Assembly (NCBI RefSeq): GCF_900187385.1
Contig: NZ_FYEY01000001.1
Span: 3,472,001-3,536,000 of the forward strand
DNA from: Streptomyces sp. 2114.4
GTDB taxonomy: Bacteria; Actinomycetota; Actinomycetes; Streptomycetales; Streptomycetaceae
Reading direction: 5' to 3'
DNA length: 64,000 bases
The notes under the pieces: generated by a model
Databases searched by the model: none
The model's input: only the letters and a program-made list of their open reading frames with translations
Told to the model about the DNA's origin: nothing
Shown here: one piece after another, positions 16,403 through 25,345 of the stretch
Position numbering within the stretch: the stretch's first letter is position 1
Layout of the letters: each line of letters starts with the position of its first letter
Made by a program: the position numbers and the translations under genes

Positions 16403-16954
16403 TTACTCGGCAGCCTCGGCGGGAGCCGGCGTACCGGCACCGCCCTGCTCGACCTTGCTGCGAAGCGCGTCCGCGGTGCGGGCGAACTTCGTGAGCGGGG
16501 CCTGGAAGGTCGCCGCGGCCTTGGCCATGGACGCCTTCATGCCACCCGCCAGCTTGGCGAGCAGAACCTCACGGGACTCGAGGTCCGCAAGCTTCTTGAT
16601 CTCGTCGGCGGTCAGCGCCTTGCCGTCAAGGACACCGCCCTTGATGACGAGAGCGGGGTTCTCCTTGGCGAAGTCACGAAGACCCTTCGCCGCCGTGACC
16701 GGGTCACCGGTCACGAAGGCGACAGCGGTCGAGCCCTTGAGGTGCTCGTCCAGCTGAATCCCGGCCTCCTTGGCCGCGATCTTGGTCAGCGTGTTCTTCA
16801 CCACACGGTACTGAGCGTTCTCGCCGAGAGAACGACGCAGCTCCTTGAGCTGCGCCACAGTCAGTCCGGTGTAAGAAGTCACAACAGCTGCGTGGGAGTC
16901 ACGGAGCTTCCCCGTGATCTCCGCAACGGCTGCGTTCTTGTCAGACGTCGCCAT
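16403..16954 (-). CDS. rplJ: 50S ribosomal protein L10
   Basis: 183 residues from the ATG at 16952-16954 ([20 protein letters not shown]). I chose this over upstream in-frame codons because GGAAGGAGG lies about 8 nt upstream and the protein starts as in relatives. The body has the family stretches [20 protein letters not shown] and [17 protein letters not shown]. The C-terminal helix that anchors L12 dimers is rich in Ala. L10 (with L12) usually represses its own translation by binding its leader; an attenuator-like hairpin lies just upstream. Confidence 0.97.
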   Translation of the reverse strand: MATSDKNAAVAEITGKLRDSHAAVVTSYTGLTVAQLKELRRSLGENAQYRVVKNTLTKIAAKEAGIQLDEHLKGSTAVAFVTGDPVTAAKGLRDFAKENPALVIKGGVLDGKALTADEIKKLADLESREVLLAKLAGGMKASMAKAAATFQAPLTKFARTADALRSKVEQGGAGTPAPAEAAE

Positions 16955-17004
16955 GAGCCTCGGCCTCCTTCCGGGTGATGAGGACCGCGCAGAAGGGGCT
17001 GGGC

Positions 17005-17038
17005 AAAACAAACGCCCCGGCGCAGGCGCACGGGGCGT
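17005..17038 (-). promoter_or_regulatory. L10 leader hairpin with T-tract (attenuator candidate)
   Basis: On the minus strand ACGCCCCG, an 11-nt loop and CGGGGCGT are followed at once by TTGTTTTG. This is a textbook intrinsic terminator, yet it lies about 50 nt before the rplJ start and inside its leader. It therefore looks like a transcription attenuator for rplJL rather than the end of an upstream gene, since the upstream gene ends at 17273 and the promoter must lie between. Confidence 0.65.
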
Positions 17039-17272
17039 ACTCGACCGGGGCGGATCGGAATCCGTCCGGGAGTTCATCCATACACACCTGCGCAGGCCGT
17101 CCGCAGCTAGCGGATCCTTCGGCCACCACACGTCCGGGACCGGACGCGCAGAGACAACCAGCGGTCTTTGGCTTCCGGGAAAAGATACGGGAGCGGGATG
17201 CGCTCAGGCAAATCGGCGTGGACGGGGACATCGCAGGGCCCCGCCCACGCCGTCAGACGTGCGCGGTACCGG

Positions 17273-18145
17273 TCAGGCGCCGGGCGCGGTCGTCGTCTGG
17301 TCCGCCGGCGGCGGGGCCACGTCGACCTTGGTGCCGTAGCCCGTGTAGAACACGGTGGAGTCACTGGGCTGCTTGCCGCCGAGCTTCTCCCGCTTCTTGA
17401 CCAGCAGGTCGTGGGAGTCGATCCAGACGTCGAGCTGCTCGCTCTTCGCGCCGCCCTTCGCGAGCTGCTTGCGCATCATGTCGCGGAGGTCCTTGCCGAG
17501 CTTGTCGCTCAGCTGGTCCAGCTCGAGGGTGCCGGTGTAGTGCGTCGCCTGGACGCCGCCCACGTCCTCCGTGCCGACGGCCTTGGCGGAGCCGGAGGCG
17601 GCCAGCAGCTCGATCGCCTGGCTCGGGTCGGCCTTCTGCAGCGCTTCCTGGAGCAGGGTGCCGGTGCCGCCCAGCTTCTTCGACAGGAAGCTGTAGGGGT
17701 ACTTCGTCCAGGGCTTGCCGCCGCCACCGGGCAGGGCGCCGCCCATGTTCATGTACACGGCGTCCTCGGCGTAGATCGCCTTGACCGGCTTGAGCGGCTT
17801 ACCGGAGCTCCCGGCGACGTCCATGGTGTTTTCCACGTTCATCCGCATGCCCTGCGACCAGTCCAGATCGCCCTTGGTGGACTGCTTCACCTGCTTGCCG
17901 ACCATGGTCGCGGTCGTGGAGCCGTCGATCTTCGCGGTCTTCTTGGCCTTGGTCGCCTGCTGGGCGGCCTTCAGCGCGTCCGCCGGATTCTGCGCCGGGT
18001 CCTGCTTCCCGCCCGCGTCGCTGCCGCCGGTGCTGCTGCTCCCGGCCCCGGACGCCTTGCCGCCCTCGTCGTTGTTGCAGGCGCTCAGACCGCCCACCAG
18101 AATCACGGCACCCGCCACGGCGGCGGCTATACGCGTGCTGCGCAT
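17273..18145 (-). CDS. Exported lipoprotein, LppX/LprAFG-like
   Basis: 290 residues. Residues 1-22 are a lipoprotein signal peptide, and LSAC gives Cys23 as the lipidated residue. A Gly/Ser/Ala-rich spacer (about 24-55) precedes a globular domain with GSTTATMVGKQVKQSTKGDL, GSAKAVGTEDVGGVQATHYT and IDSHDLLVKKREKLGGKQPS. This is the pattern of actinobacterial DUF1396/LprG-like lipoproteins, whose mycobacterial members carry acylated lipids across the cell envelope; specificity here is unknown. It lies between rplA and rplJ on the same strand, but a strong terminator separates it from rplA. Confidence 0.8.
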   Translation of the reverse strand: MRSTRIAAAVAGAVILVGGLSACNNDEGGKASGAGSSSTGGSDAGGKQDPAQNPADALKAAQQATKAKKTAKIDGSTTATMVGKQVKQSTKGDLDWSQGMRMNVENTMDVAGSSGKPLKPVKAIYAEDAVYMNMGGALPGGGGKPWTKYPYSFLSKKLGGTGTLLQEALQKADPSQAIELLAASGSAKAVGTEDVGGVQATHYTGTLELDQLSDKLGKDLRDMMRKQLAKGGAKSEQLDVWIDSHDLLVKKREKLGGKQPSDSTVFYTGYGTKVDVAPPPADQTTTAPGA

Positions 18146-18214
18146 GTGAGGCTCCCCCTTGGATCATGTGTGTCGACCTCGGGGGGACTGTAGTGCAGGC
18201 CACTGACCGCACAT

Positions 18215-18258
18215 GCGTCAGGCCCCGTCTCTCCACCGGGAGAAACGGGGCCTGACGC
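18215..18258 (-). terminator. rplK-rplA terminator
   Basis: GCGTCAGGCCCCGT and ACGGGGCCTGACGC form a perfect 14-bp stem with a 16-nt loop, 36 nt after the rplA stop. It separates the ribosomal operon from the lipoprotein gene downstream. Confidence 0.8.
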
Positions 18259-18293
18259 GTGGATCACGCGCTACGAGGCGTCGATCGGGGAGA

Positions 18294-19010
18294 TCAGACG
18301 GCCTCGTCCTCGACGAGGAGGTTGCGGGTGCGGTTGGCGTCCAGCGGGATGCCGGGGCCCATCGTGGTGGTGACGGTCGCCTTCTTGATGTAGCGGCCCT
18401 TGGCGGCGGACGGCTTGAGGCGGTTGATCTCCTCGAGCGCCGCGGCGTAGTTCTCCACCAGCTTGGTCTCGTCGAAGGAGACCTTGCCGATGATGAAGTG
18501 GAGGTTCGCGTGCTTGTCCACGCGGAACTCGATCTTGCCGCCCTTGATGTCGGTGACAGCCTTGGCGACATCCGGGGTGACGGTGCCGGTCTTCGGGTTC
18601 GGCATCAGACCACGCGGACCGAGCACGCGGCCGAGGCGGCCGACCTTGCCCATGAGGTCCGGGGTGGCGACGACGGCGTCGAAGTCCAGACGGCCCTTGG
18701 AGACCTCGTCGATCAGTTCGTCCGAGCCGACGATGTCGGCGCCGGCGGCTTCCGCGGCCGCAGCACGGTCACCGGTCGCGAAGACCAGGACCCGGGCGGT
18801 CTTACCGGTGCCGTGCGGGAGGTTCACGGTGCCACGGACCATCTGGTCGGCCTTGCGCGGGTCGACACCCAGACGCATGGCGACCTCGACGGTCGCGTCG
18901 AACTTGACGGACGCGGTGTCCTTGGCGAGACGGACGGCCTCGAGGGGGGCGTACACGCGCTCCCGGTCGATCTTCGCGTCCGCGTTGCGAAGAGTCTTGC
19001 TGCGCTTCAC
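18294..19010 (-). CDS. rplA: 50S ribosomal protein L1
   Basis: 238 residues from a GTG ([20 protein letters not shown]). The family signature [20 protein letters not shown] is at about residues 115-135. L1 forms the mobile stalk by the E site and, in many bacteria, represses rplK-rplA by binding the mRNA leader. It lies 83 nt after rplK and ends before a strong terminator, so the two make up one unit. Confidence 0.98.
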   Translation of the reverse strand: MKRSKTLRNADAKIDRERVYAPLEAVRLAKDTASVKFDATVEVAMRLGVDPRKADQMVRGTVNLPHGTGKTARVLVFATGDRAAAAEAAGADIVGSDELIDEVSKGRLDFDAVVATPDLMGKVGRLGRVLGPRGLMPNPKTGTVTPDVAKAVTDIKGGKIEFRVDKHANLHFIIGKVSFDETKLVENYAAALEEINRLKPSAAKGRYIKKATVTTTMGPGIPLDANRTRNLLVEDEAV

Positions 19011-19093
19011 TTCTGCTCCTGATGCAGTGGGGTGGAGTCGTGGTGCGGACCAGCGCCTGGTCCTGCCACGGGGTGGTGCCTGAGGGGCTGAGA

Positions 19094-19528
19094 TCAGCCC
19101 TCGACCGTGATGCCCATGGAACGGGCGGTGCCGGCGATGATCTTCTCGGCGGCGTCCAGGTCGTTGGCGTTCAGGTCGGGCATCTTGGTGGTGGCGATGT
19201 CACGGACCTGGTCGCGCGTGATCTTGGCGACCTTGGTCTTGTGCGGCTCGCCGGAGCCCTTCTCCACGCCCGCGGCCTTCAGGATGAGCTTCGCGGCCGG
19301 CGGGGTCTTGGTGATGAAGGTGAAGGAACGGTCTTCGTAGACCGTGATCTCCACCGGCACGACCATGCCACGCTGCGACTCGGTCGCGGCGTTGTAGGCC
19401 TTGCAGAACTCCATGATGTTGACGCCGTGCTGACCCAGCGCGGGGCCGACCGGCGGGGCCGGGTTTGCGGCGCCGGCCTGGATCTGGAGCTTGATAAGCC
19501 CCGTGACCTTCTTCTTCTTGGGAGGCAT
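19094..19528 (-). CDS. rplK: 50S ribosomal protein L11
   Basis: 144 residues from the ATG at 19526-19528 ([20 protein letters not shown]). GGAG lies about 9 nt upstream; an ATG 36 nt further up has no ribosome site. The N-domain [20 protein letters not shown] is the thiopeptide/RelA-relevant proline switch. L11 is needed for RelA activation and is the target of thiostrepton with 23S rRNA. A terminator after nusG separates it from secE-nusG. Confidence 0.97.
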
Positions 19529-19592
19529 GCTCTCTCCGGGTCCTAGTGAGAGGTTTTTCGCCAATCCACCCGGTCATCCGGATGGAGGCATA

Positions 19593-19623
19593 CCGCACAA
19601 CGATAACGGGTATCGTCGTGCGG
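19593..19623 (-). promoter_or_regulatory. Long hairpin in the rplK leader
   Basis: CCGCACAACGATA and TATCGTCGTGCGG pair over 13 bp with one mismatch around a 5-nt loop. It lies between the nusG terminator and rplK, 65 nt before the L11 start. There is no T run, so it is more likely an mRNA leader structure (such as an L1-binding site) or an operator than a terminator. Confidence 0.45.
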
Positions 19624-19625
19624 CC

Positions 19626-19667
19626 AAAAACCGAGCAGGTCAGACCGGCTGTGAGCCCGTCTGACCT
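19626..19667 (-). terminator. nusG terminator
   Basis: On the minus strand AGGTCAGAC, a loop of about 12 nt and GTCTGACCT are followed by GCTCGGTTTTT. The stem lies 30 nt after the nusG stop. The T run makes this one of the clearest intrinsic terminators in the window. Confidence 0.8.
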
Positions 19668-19696
19668 GGTCGGTTCGGCTGGTGGTCCGGAAGAAC

Positions 19697-20563
19697 CTAG
19701 TTCTTCTGGATCTGGTCGAAGCTCAGCTCGACCGGGGTCTCGCGGCCGAAGATCTCGACGAGGCCCTTGACCTTCTTCGAGTCGGCGTTGATCTCGTTGA
19801 TCGTCGCCTGCAGCGTCGCGAACGGGCCGTCGGTGACGGTGACGGAGTCGCCCACCTCGAAGTCCAGCACCTGGACCTCGACCTTGCGGGACGGCGCCGG
19901 CTTGCCCTCGGCCGCGGCGGCCTCCTTGGCGGCCTTCTCCTCGGCCTCCGGGGCGAGCATCTTGACGATCTCGTCCAGCGTCAGCGGGTAGGGGTCGTAG
20001 GCGTTGCCGACGAAGCCGGTGACGCCCGGGGTGTTGCGGACGACGCCCCAGGACTCGTTCGTCAGGTCCATGCGCACGAGCACGTAGCCCGGGAGCTTGT
20101 TCTGGCGGATGGTCTTGCGCTCGCCATTCTTGATCTGCGCGACCTCTTCCTGCGGCACCTCGGCCTGGAAGATGAAGTCCTCGACGTTCAGCGAGACGGC
20201 ACGCTGCTCGAGGTTGGTCTTCACGCGGTTCTCGTAACCGGCGTAGGTGTGGATGACGTACCACTCGCCGGGCAGACCACGGAGCTCGTCACGGAGGGCG
20301 GCCACCGGATCGACCGGCTCCTGCTCCTCGTCCTCGGCGACCTCGGCGGCGGCCTCGGCGTCCTCTTCGACGTGCACCGCAGCCTCTTCGGCGGGCTCGC
20401 CGGCGGCGGCGTCCTCGGAGTCGAGCTCGTCGACCTCGTCGGCGGCCTCGACGATCTCAAGCGCGGTGTCGTCGCCCTCGACCTCGGCCGAGGCAGCCGC
20501 GTCAACGTCGGCCGCTGCCGGCTCTGCGGAGTCGGCGGCGTCGTTCAGGTTCGGGTCAGACAC
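19697..20563 (-). CDS. nusG: Transcription termination/antitermination factor NusG
   Basis: 288 residues from a GTG. The first ~95 residues are an acidic Ala/Glu/Asp-rich extension typical of streptomycete NusG and absent in E. coli. The NGN domain follows ([20 protein letters not shown] to [20 protein letters not shown], about 98-195). An Ala/Glu/Lys-rich linker leads to the KOW domain ([20 protein letters not shown], 230-288). NusG binds RNA polymerase and links it to Rho and the ribosome. It lies 73 nt after secE. Confidence 0.97.
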   Translation of the reverse strand: MSDPNLNDAADSAEPAAADVDAAASAEVEGDDTALEIVEAADEVDELDSEDAAAGEPAEEAAVHVEEDAEAAAEVAEDEEQEPVDPVAALRDELRGLPGEWYVIHTYAGYENRVKTNLEQRAVSLNVEDFIFQAEVPQEEVAQIKNGERKTIRQNKLPGYVLVRMDLTNESWGVVRNTPGVTGFVGNAYDPYPLTLDEIVKMLAPEAEEKAAKEAAAAEGKPAPSRKVEVQVLDFEVGDSVTVTDGPFATLQATINEINADSKKVKGLVEIFGRETPVELSFDQIQKN

Positions 20564-20607
20564 GGTGGCTGCTTCTTCCTGGCTTCAAGGGGTTGAACAT
20601 GCGAAAG

Positions 20608-20627
20608 GGGCGCCCGCTGAGGCGCCC
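20608..20627 (-). terminator. Small hairpin between secE and nusG
   Basis: GGGCGCC and GGCGCCC pair over 7 bp around a 6-nt loop, and on the minus strand the stem is followed by CCTTTCGC. It is 9 nt after the secE stop. It is too weak for a full terminator and may only tune nusG expression. Confidence 0.4.
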
Positions 20628-20636
20628 TCCGCGGGA

Positions 20637-20933
20637 TCAGCCGAAGACGTACCCGACGACTCGGTTGATTCCCAAGTCAATCACGGTTACGAGACCGATG
20701 ATGATGACAACGAAGACGATCACCACACTGGTGTACGTCGACAGCTGGCTACGCGTGGGCCAGACGACCTTGCGGAGTTCCGCCACGACCTGGCGGTAGA
20801 AGAGCGCGAGCCGCGCGAAGGGGCCCTTCTTGCCGCGCTTGCCGCCACGGCGGGGCTTCTTCTGGGATTCCGCGGTGTCGTCCTCGGAACGACCGCGCTC
20901 AGGCATGTCGATGGAGCCCAGGGCGTCCGTCAC
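20637..20933 (-). CDS. secE: Preprotein translocase subunit SecE
   Basis: 98 residues from a GTG with GAGG just upstream. A polar, basic N-terminus (PRRGGKRGKKGPFARLALFY) leads to the SecE signature VVAELRKVVWPTRSQLSTYT and one transmembrane helix at about 68-90. SecE clamps the two halves of SecY. It is the usual single-helix form. The gene order tRNA-Trp, secE, nusG, rplK, rplA is the standard one. A second possible start is the ATG 27 nt further in. Confidence 0.95.
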   Translation of the reverse strand: MTDALGSIDMPERGRSEDDTAESQKKPRRGGKRGKKGPFARLALFYRQVVAELRKVVWPTRSQLSTYTSVVIVFVVIIIGLVTVIDLGINRVVGYVFG

Positions 20934-21040
20934 TCGTCCTCACCTGAATCCGGGTCGTGGCCGTGCCGCGCCCGGTTGAGCCGCACGGCGGTGCATTTCA
21001 TACGTACGCGTGCACGCACTGCGGTGGAGAGTGCGTGTAG

Positions 21041-21113
21041 CAGGGCCGGAGGGACTTGAACCCCCAACCGCTGGTTTTGGAGACCAGTGCTCTACCAATT
21101 GAGCTACGACCCT
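21041..21113 (-). tRNA. tRNA-Trp(CCA)
   Basis: The minus strand folds as a full cloverleaf. The acceptor stem is AGGGTCG/CGGCCCT, the D-arm GCTC...GAGC, the anticodon stem CTGGT/ACCAG with loop CTCCAAA (anticodon CCA), and the T-arm GGGGGTTCAAGTCCCTC. The 3' CCA is not encoded. It precedes secE by 107 nt and probably shares its transcript. Confidence 0.95.
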
Positions 21114-21126
21114 TTGTGGTTCCCCC

Positions 21127-21155
21127 AACCTACCGCATGCGGTCGACTGCACTAA
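21127..21155 (-). promoter_or_regulatory. Promoter of tRNA-Trp (and secE-nusG)
   Basis: Minus strand TTAGTG (21150-21155), 17 nt, TAGGTT (21127-21132), placed 14 nt before the mature tRNA 5' end. The -10 is good and the -35 is moderate. Confidence 0.5.
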
Positions 21156-21306
21156 GTGCGTGCGCCGCGGCGGCCTGTTCGGAGCCAACGGTCAGCGAGT
21201 GTACGTGGTTCGGAGCCAGGCGTCGAACAGGATCCCCCCGGGGCCTCCCGGGTGGTGCCGGCAAACCCGTGTACCGGGCTCCTCAGAGGTCTGCAACGAT
21301 GCATAT

Positions 21307-22542
21307 ATGAGCGCTGCAACCCCTTCCGCATCGTCCCCCACCGACCGCCGGGTCTCGGCCCGTGTCGGTTCGATCTCCGAGTCCGCCACCCTCGCCGTCG
21401 ACGCCAAGGCGAAGGCCCTCAAGGCGGCCGGACGCCCGGTGATCGGCTTCGGCGCCGGTGAGCCCGACTTCCCCACGCCCGACTACATCGTCGAGGCGGC
21501 GATCGAGGCCTGCCGCAACCCGAAGTACCACCGCTACACCCCGGCCGGCGGCCTCCCCGAGCTCAAGACCGCGATCGCCGCGAAGACGCTGCGTGACTCC
21601 GGCTACGAGATCGAGGCCGCGAACGTCCTGGTGACGAACGGCGGCAAGCAGGCCATCTACGAGGCGTTCGCGGCGATCCTCGACCCGGGCGACGAGGTCA
21701 TCGTCCCCGCCCCGTACTGGACCACCTACCCCGAGTCGATCCGGCTCGCGGGCGGCGTCCCGGTCGATGTGGTCGCCGACGAGACCACCGGATACCGCGT
21801 GACCGTCGAGCAGCTGGAGGCGGCCCGTACGGAGCGCACCAAGGTGCTGCTCTTCGTGTCGCCTTCGAACCCGACCGGTGCGGTCTACACCCGCGAGCAG
21901 GTCGAGGCGGTCGGCCGCTGGGCCGCCGAGCACGGCCTGTGGGTGCTGACCGACGAGATCTACGAGCACCTGGTCTACGGCGACGCCGCGTTCTCGTCGC
22001 TGCCCGTGGTCGTGCCGGAGCTGCGCGACAAGTGCATCATCGTCAACGGCGTGGCGAAGACGTACGCGATGACCGGCTGGCGGGTGGGCTGGGCGATCGG
22101 CCCCAAGGACGTCATCAAGGCCGCCGCGAACCTCCAGTCGCACGCCACGTCCAACGTCTCCAACGTCGCGCAGGCGGCGGCCATCGCGGCGGTCTCCGGC
22201 GATCTGACGGCCGTCGAGGAGATGAAGGTCGCCTTCGACCGCCGCCGTCGCACGATCGTGCGGATGCTCAACGAGATCGACGGCGTGCTGTGCCCGGAGC
22301 CGGAGGGCGCGTTCTACGCGTACCCGTCGGTCAAGGAGCTCCTGGGCAAGGAGATCCGCGGCAAGCGCCCGCAGACCAGCGTCGAGCTGGCCGAGCTGAT
22401 CCTGGAGGAGGCGGAGGTCGCCGTCGTCCCGGGTGAGGCCTTCGGCACCCCCGGCTACCTGCGGCTTTCCTACGCGCTGGGCGACGAGGACCTGGTCGAG
22501 GGCGTGTCGCGGCTGCAGAAGCTGCTGGCCGAGGCCAAGTAG
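21307..22542 (+). CDS. aspC: Aspartate aminotransferase-type PLP enzyme
   Basis: 411 residues from the ATG at 21307. This is a class I/II fold-type I aminotransferase of the subgroup that converts aspartate and 2-oxoglutarate to oxaloacetate and glutamate. Visible motifs are [15 protein letters not shown] near residue 43, [11 protein letters not shown], the [12 protein letters not shown] asparagine site, [10 protein letters not shown], and the PLP lysine K251 in [18 protein letters not shown]-terminal [20 protein letters not shown] carries the substrate carboxylate-binding arginine. It is divergent from tRNA-Trp and ends in a strong terminator. Exact substrate (aspartate, or also prephenate) cannot be fixed from the sequence. 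Confidence 0.9.
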   Translation: MSAATPSASSPTDRRVSARVGSISESATLAVDAKAKALKAAGRPVIGFGAGEPDFPTPDYIVEAAIEACRNPKYHRYTPAGGLPELKTAIAAKTLRDSGYEIEAANVLVTNGGKQAIYEAFAAILDPGDEVIVPAPYWTTYPESIRLAGGVPVDVVADETTGYRVTVEQLEAARTERTKVLLFVSPSNPTGAVYTREQVEAVGRWAAEHGLWVLTDEIYEHLVYGDAAFSSLPVVVPELRDKCIIVNGVAKTYAMTGWRVGWAIGPKDVIKAAANLQSHATSNVSNVAQAAAIAAVSGDLTAVEEMKVAFDRRRRTIVRMLNEIDGVLCPEPEGAFYAYPSVKELLGKEIRGKRPQTSVELAELILEEAEVAVVPGEAFGTPGYLRLSYALGDEDLVEGVSRLQKLLAEAK

Positions 22543-22583
22543 ACCTTCGAAAGCAGCTCACCTCCGAAAATCCGGAGGTGACA

Positions 22584-22620
22584 CGAGCGGGCGCCGGGAG
22601 ACCTTCCCGGCGCCCGCTCG
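22584..22620 (+). terminator. aspC terminator
   Basis: CGAGCGGGCGCCGGGA and TCCCGGCGCCCGCTCG form a perfect 16-bp stem with a 5-nt loop, 41 nt after the aspC stop. A second, shorter stem CACCTCCG/CGGAGGTG (22559-22580) sits just ahead of it. Confidence 0.85.
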
Positions 22621-22688
22621 TCCGTTCTCCAGGACCCCCTTCGGGAAAGGCCTACCGGCGCACCGCCCCCGTACGGCAAGATCTTGGG

Positions 22689-23732
22689 ATGGAGAGCGTT
22701 CGTGCCCGCGGCGGAGCCGCACCTCGAGACCTGCGCCGACTGCCGAAGGCCCATCTGCACCTGCACTTCACCGGTTCGATGCGGTCCGCGACCCTGCTGG
22801 AGCTCGCCGACAAGTACGGCGTCCATCTGCCCGAGGCGCTGCGGAGCGGTGAACCGCCCCGGCTGAGAGCCACGGACGAGCGCGGCTGGTTCCGCTTCCA
22901 GCGGCTCTACGACATCGCCCGGTCGTGTCTGCGGGAACCCGAGGACATCCAGCGGCTGGTCCGCGAGGCCGCCGAGGAGGACGTTCGCGACGGGTCGCGC
23001 TGGCTGGAGATCCAGGTCGACCCGACCTCGTACGCACCGCGGCTGGGCGGGCTGATCCCGGCCCTGGAGATCATCCTGGACGCGGTGGACGGCGCCTCCC
23101 GTGACACCGGGCTCGGCATCCGCGTCGTGGTCGCCGCGAACCGCATGAAGCACCCGCTGGACGCCCGCACGCTGGCGCGCCTCGCGGTGCGCTACGCCGA
23201 CCGGGGGGTGATCGGCTTCGGGCTGTCCAACGACGAACGCCGCGGTTTCGCCCGGGACTTCGACCGGGCCTTCGCCATCGCCCGGGAGGGCGGACTGCTG
23301 GCGGCACCGCACGGCGGCGAGCTGTCGGGGCCGGCCAGCGTCCGGGACTGCCTGGACGATCTGCACGCCGGCCGGGTCGGGCACGGCGTACGGGCCGCTG
23401 AGGACCCCGTGCTGCTGCGCCGGCTGGCCTCGCGCGGGGTGACCTGCGAGGTGTGCCCGGCGTCGAACGTGGCGCTGGGGGTCTACGAGAAGCCGGAGGA
23501 CGTACCGCTGCGGGCACTCTTCGACGCCGGCGTGCCGATGGCGCTGGGCGCGGACGATCCGCTGCTGTTCGGCACCCGGCTGGCCGCGCAGTACGAGATC
23601 GCCCGCACCTCACACGGCTTCACGGACACCGAACTGGCCGAACTCGCCCGGCAGTCGGTGCGCGGCTCGTGCGCCCCCCAGGACGAGCAACGGCGGCTGC
23701 TGGCGGAGATCGACGACTGGCTGGGCGCGTAG
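22689..23732 (+). CDS. add: Adenosine deaminase
   Basis: 347 residues from the ATG at 22689; longer readings upstream would run through the aspC terminator. The enzyme hydrolyses adenosine to inosine with a catalytic zinc. The HxH metal pair is at H24/H26 in KAHLHLHFTGS. The HGGE-type motif (AAPHGGELSGP), the RVGHGVRA histidine and the CEVCPASNVALG and ALGADDPLLFGT (zinc-binding aspartate) motifs are in order. It is intact. It runs towards murB with a 60-nt gap. Confidence 0.9.
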   Translation: MESVRARGGAAPRDLRRLPKAHLHLHFTGSMRSATLLELADKYGVHLPEALRSGEPPRLRATDERGWFRFQRLYDIARSCLREPEDIQRLVREAAEEDVRDGSRWLEIQVDPTSYAPRLGGLIPALEIILDAVDGASRDTGLGIRVVVAANRMKHPLDARTLARLAVRYADRGVIGFGLSNDERRGFARDFDRAFAIAREGGLLAAPHGGELSGPASVRDCLDDLHAGRVGHGVRAAEDPVLLRRLASRGVTCEVCPASNVALGVYEKPEDVPLRALFDAGVPMALGADDPLLFGTRLAAQYEIARTSHGFTDTELAELARQSVRGSCAPQDEQRRLLAEIDDWLGA

Positions 23733-23792
23733 CGTTCCCGGGGCTGCTCGGGCGCCCCGGGGCCTGCCGTGACGGACCCGTCCAAGGCCCGT

Positions 23793-24848
23793 CTAGAGGC
23801 TGACGCCGACCGTGACCGGTTCGTTGACGAGCGTGACGCCGAAGGCCGCATGGACACCGTCGCGGACCTCGCGGGCCAGGGCGAGCAGGTCCTCGGTGGT
23901 GGCCCTGCCGCGGTTGGTGAGCGCGAGGGTGTGCTTGGTGGAGATGCGGGCCGGGCCGGTGCCGTAGCCCTTGGTGAAGCCGGCCCGGTCGATGAGCCAG
24001 GCGGCGGAGGTCTTCACCAGGCCGTCGCCGGCCGGGAAGGCGGGCGGGGCGGTGTCCGGGCCGAGGCGGTCCTGGACGCGCCGCAGGAAGACGGCGTGCT
24101 CGGCCTCGGTGAGGATCGGGTTGGTGAAGAAGGAGCCGGCCGACCAGGTGTCGTGGTCGTCGGCGTCCAGCACCATGCCCTTGCCCGCGCGCAGCGCCAG
24201 AACGGTCTCCCTGGCGACCGCGGCCGGAACCCGGTCCCCGGCCTCGACGCCGAGGGCGCGGGCCGTCTCGGGGTACTTCAGGGGCGCGGAGAGCCCTCCG
24301 GCGTCCTCCAGGGCGAAGCGCACCCGCAGCACCACGAACCGGTCGGGGTGCTCCTTGAAGCGGCTGTGGCGGTACGAGAAGCCACACTCCGCGTTCGGGA
24401 TCGTGACCGTCTCGCCGGCCCGGCGGTCGTAGGCGACGACCTCGGTGATCGTGGCGGAGACCTCCTGGCCGTACGCCCCCACGTTCTGGATCGGGGTGGC
24501 GCCCGCCGAGCCGGGGATGCCCGCCAGGCACTCCACACCGGCCAGTCCGGCCTCGACCGTACGGGCGACCGCGTCGGACCAGTTCTCGCCGGCGGCGAGG
24601 GTGAGGTCCGTGCCGTCGAGCGCGAAGCCGCGGGTGGCGATGCGCAGGGCCGTGCCGTCGAAGCCCTTGTCGCCGATCACGAGGTTGCTGCCGCCGCCGA
24701 TGATCAGCAGCGGGGTCCCGGCTTCGTCGGCCGCGCGGACCGTCTCGATCACCTCGTCGTCGGTGGTGGCCGTGACGAGGCGGGTGGCCGGTCCGCCGAG
24801 GCGGAAGGTGGTGAGCGGGGCGAGGGGGGCGTCGTGGAGTTCCTGCAC
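23793..24848 (-). CDS. murB: UDP-N-acetylenolpyruvoylglucosamine reductase
   Basis: 351 residues. MurB reduces the enolpyruvyl group of UDP-GlcNAc-enolpyruvate with NADPH and FAD to make UDP-MurNAc. The FAD-binding region has LLIIGGGSNLVIGDKGFDGT (about 50-70) and GIPGSAGATPIQNVGAYGQE. Domain 3 has AGSFFTNPIL with the catalytic serine, and KTSAAWLIDRAGFTKGYG. The GTG start gives MQELHDAPLAPLTTFRLGGP, a normal N-terminus, though there is no clear ribosome site. It stands alone rather than in the dcw cluster, as in other streptomycetes. Confidence 0.95.
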   Translation of the reverse strand: MQELHDAPLAPLTTFRLGGPATRLVTATTDDEVIETVRAADEAGTPLLIIGGGSNLVIGDKGFDGTALRIATRGFALDGTDLTLAAGENWSDAVARTVEAGLAGVECLAGIPGSAGATPIQNVGAYGQEVSATITEVVAYDRRAGETVTIPNAECGFSYRHSRFKEHPDRFVVLRVRFALEDAGGLSAPLKYPETARALGVEAGDRVPAAVARETVLALRAGKGMVLDADDHDTWSAGSFFTNPILTEAEHAVFLRRVQDRLGPDTAPPAFPAGDGLVKTSAAWLIDRAGFTKGYGTGPARISTKHTLALTNRGRATTEDLLALAREVRDGVHAAFGVTLVNEPVTVGVSL

Positions 24849-24909
24849 GCGCCCAAGGGTACGGGGACGGTCCGGCGATGCCCGGCCGGCCGCCCCCGCA
24901 AGGGGCCGC

Positions 24910-25344
24910 TCAGGCGAGACGGACCACGGCGCGGGACATGCCCAGCACCTTCTGGCCCGCGCTCACCGCGGTGAGGTCGACCCGGACCGTACGGTCGTCG
25001 TCGTCCAGCTTGGCGGCGACCTTGGCGGTGACCTCGATCAGGGCACCGGTCTCGTCGTTGGGGACGACGACGGGCTTGGTGAAGCGCACGCCGTACTCGG
25101 CGACCGCACCCGGGTCGCCGGCCCAGTCGGTGACCACGCGGATCGCCTCGGCCATGGTGAACATGCCGTGGGCGATGACGTCCGGCAGTCCGACCTCCTT
25201 GGCGAACTTCTCGTTCCAGTGGATCGGGTTGAAGTCGCCGGAGGCGCCCGCGTACCGGACGAGCGTGGCGCGGCTCACGGGGAAGGTCTGCGCCGGGAGT
25301 TCGGTGCCGACCTCGACCTCGTCGTAGGAAATCGTGGCGGTCAT
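24910..25344 (-). CDS. MaoC-like dehydratase, hot-dog fold (HadB-like subunit)
   Basis: 144 residues forming one hot-dog domain. The hydratase-2 catalytic motif is clear: YAGASGDFNPIHWNEKFAKE (Asp and His) followed by LPDVIAHGMFTMAEAI. Such proteins act as (R)-3-hydroxyacyl-ACP/CoA dehydratases, usually as a heterodimer with a partner lacking the motif. That partner lies 1 nt upstream (25346-25798), so the two form a translationally coupled pair like mycobacterial hadA-hadB. Here they probably serve lipid or secondary metabolism, as Streptomyces has no mycolic acids; the substrate is inferred only. Confidence 0.85.
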   Translation of the reverse strand: MTATISYDEVEVGTELPAQTFPVSRATLVRYAGASGDFNPIHWNEKFAKEVGLPDVIAHGMFTMAEAIRVVTDWAGDPGAVAEYGVRFTKPVVVPNDETGALIEVTAKVAAKLDDDDRTVRVDLTAVSAGQKVLGMSRAVVRLA

Positions 25345-25345
25345 C

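Noticed and set aside
20608..20627. Full terminator between secE and nusG
   Set aside because: The stem is only 7 bp and nusG has no clear separate promoter, so I kept it as a weak hairpin at low confidence.
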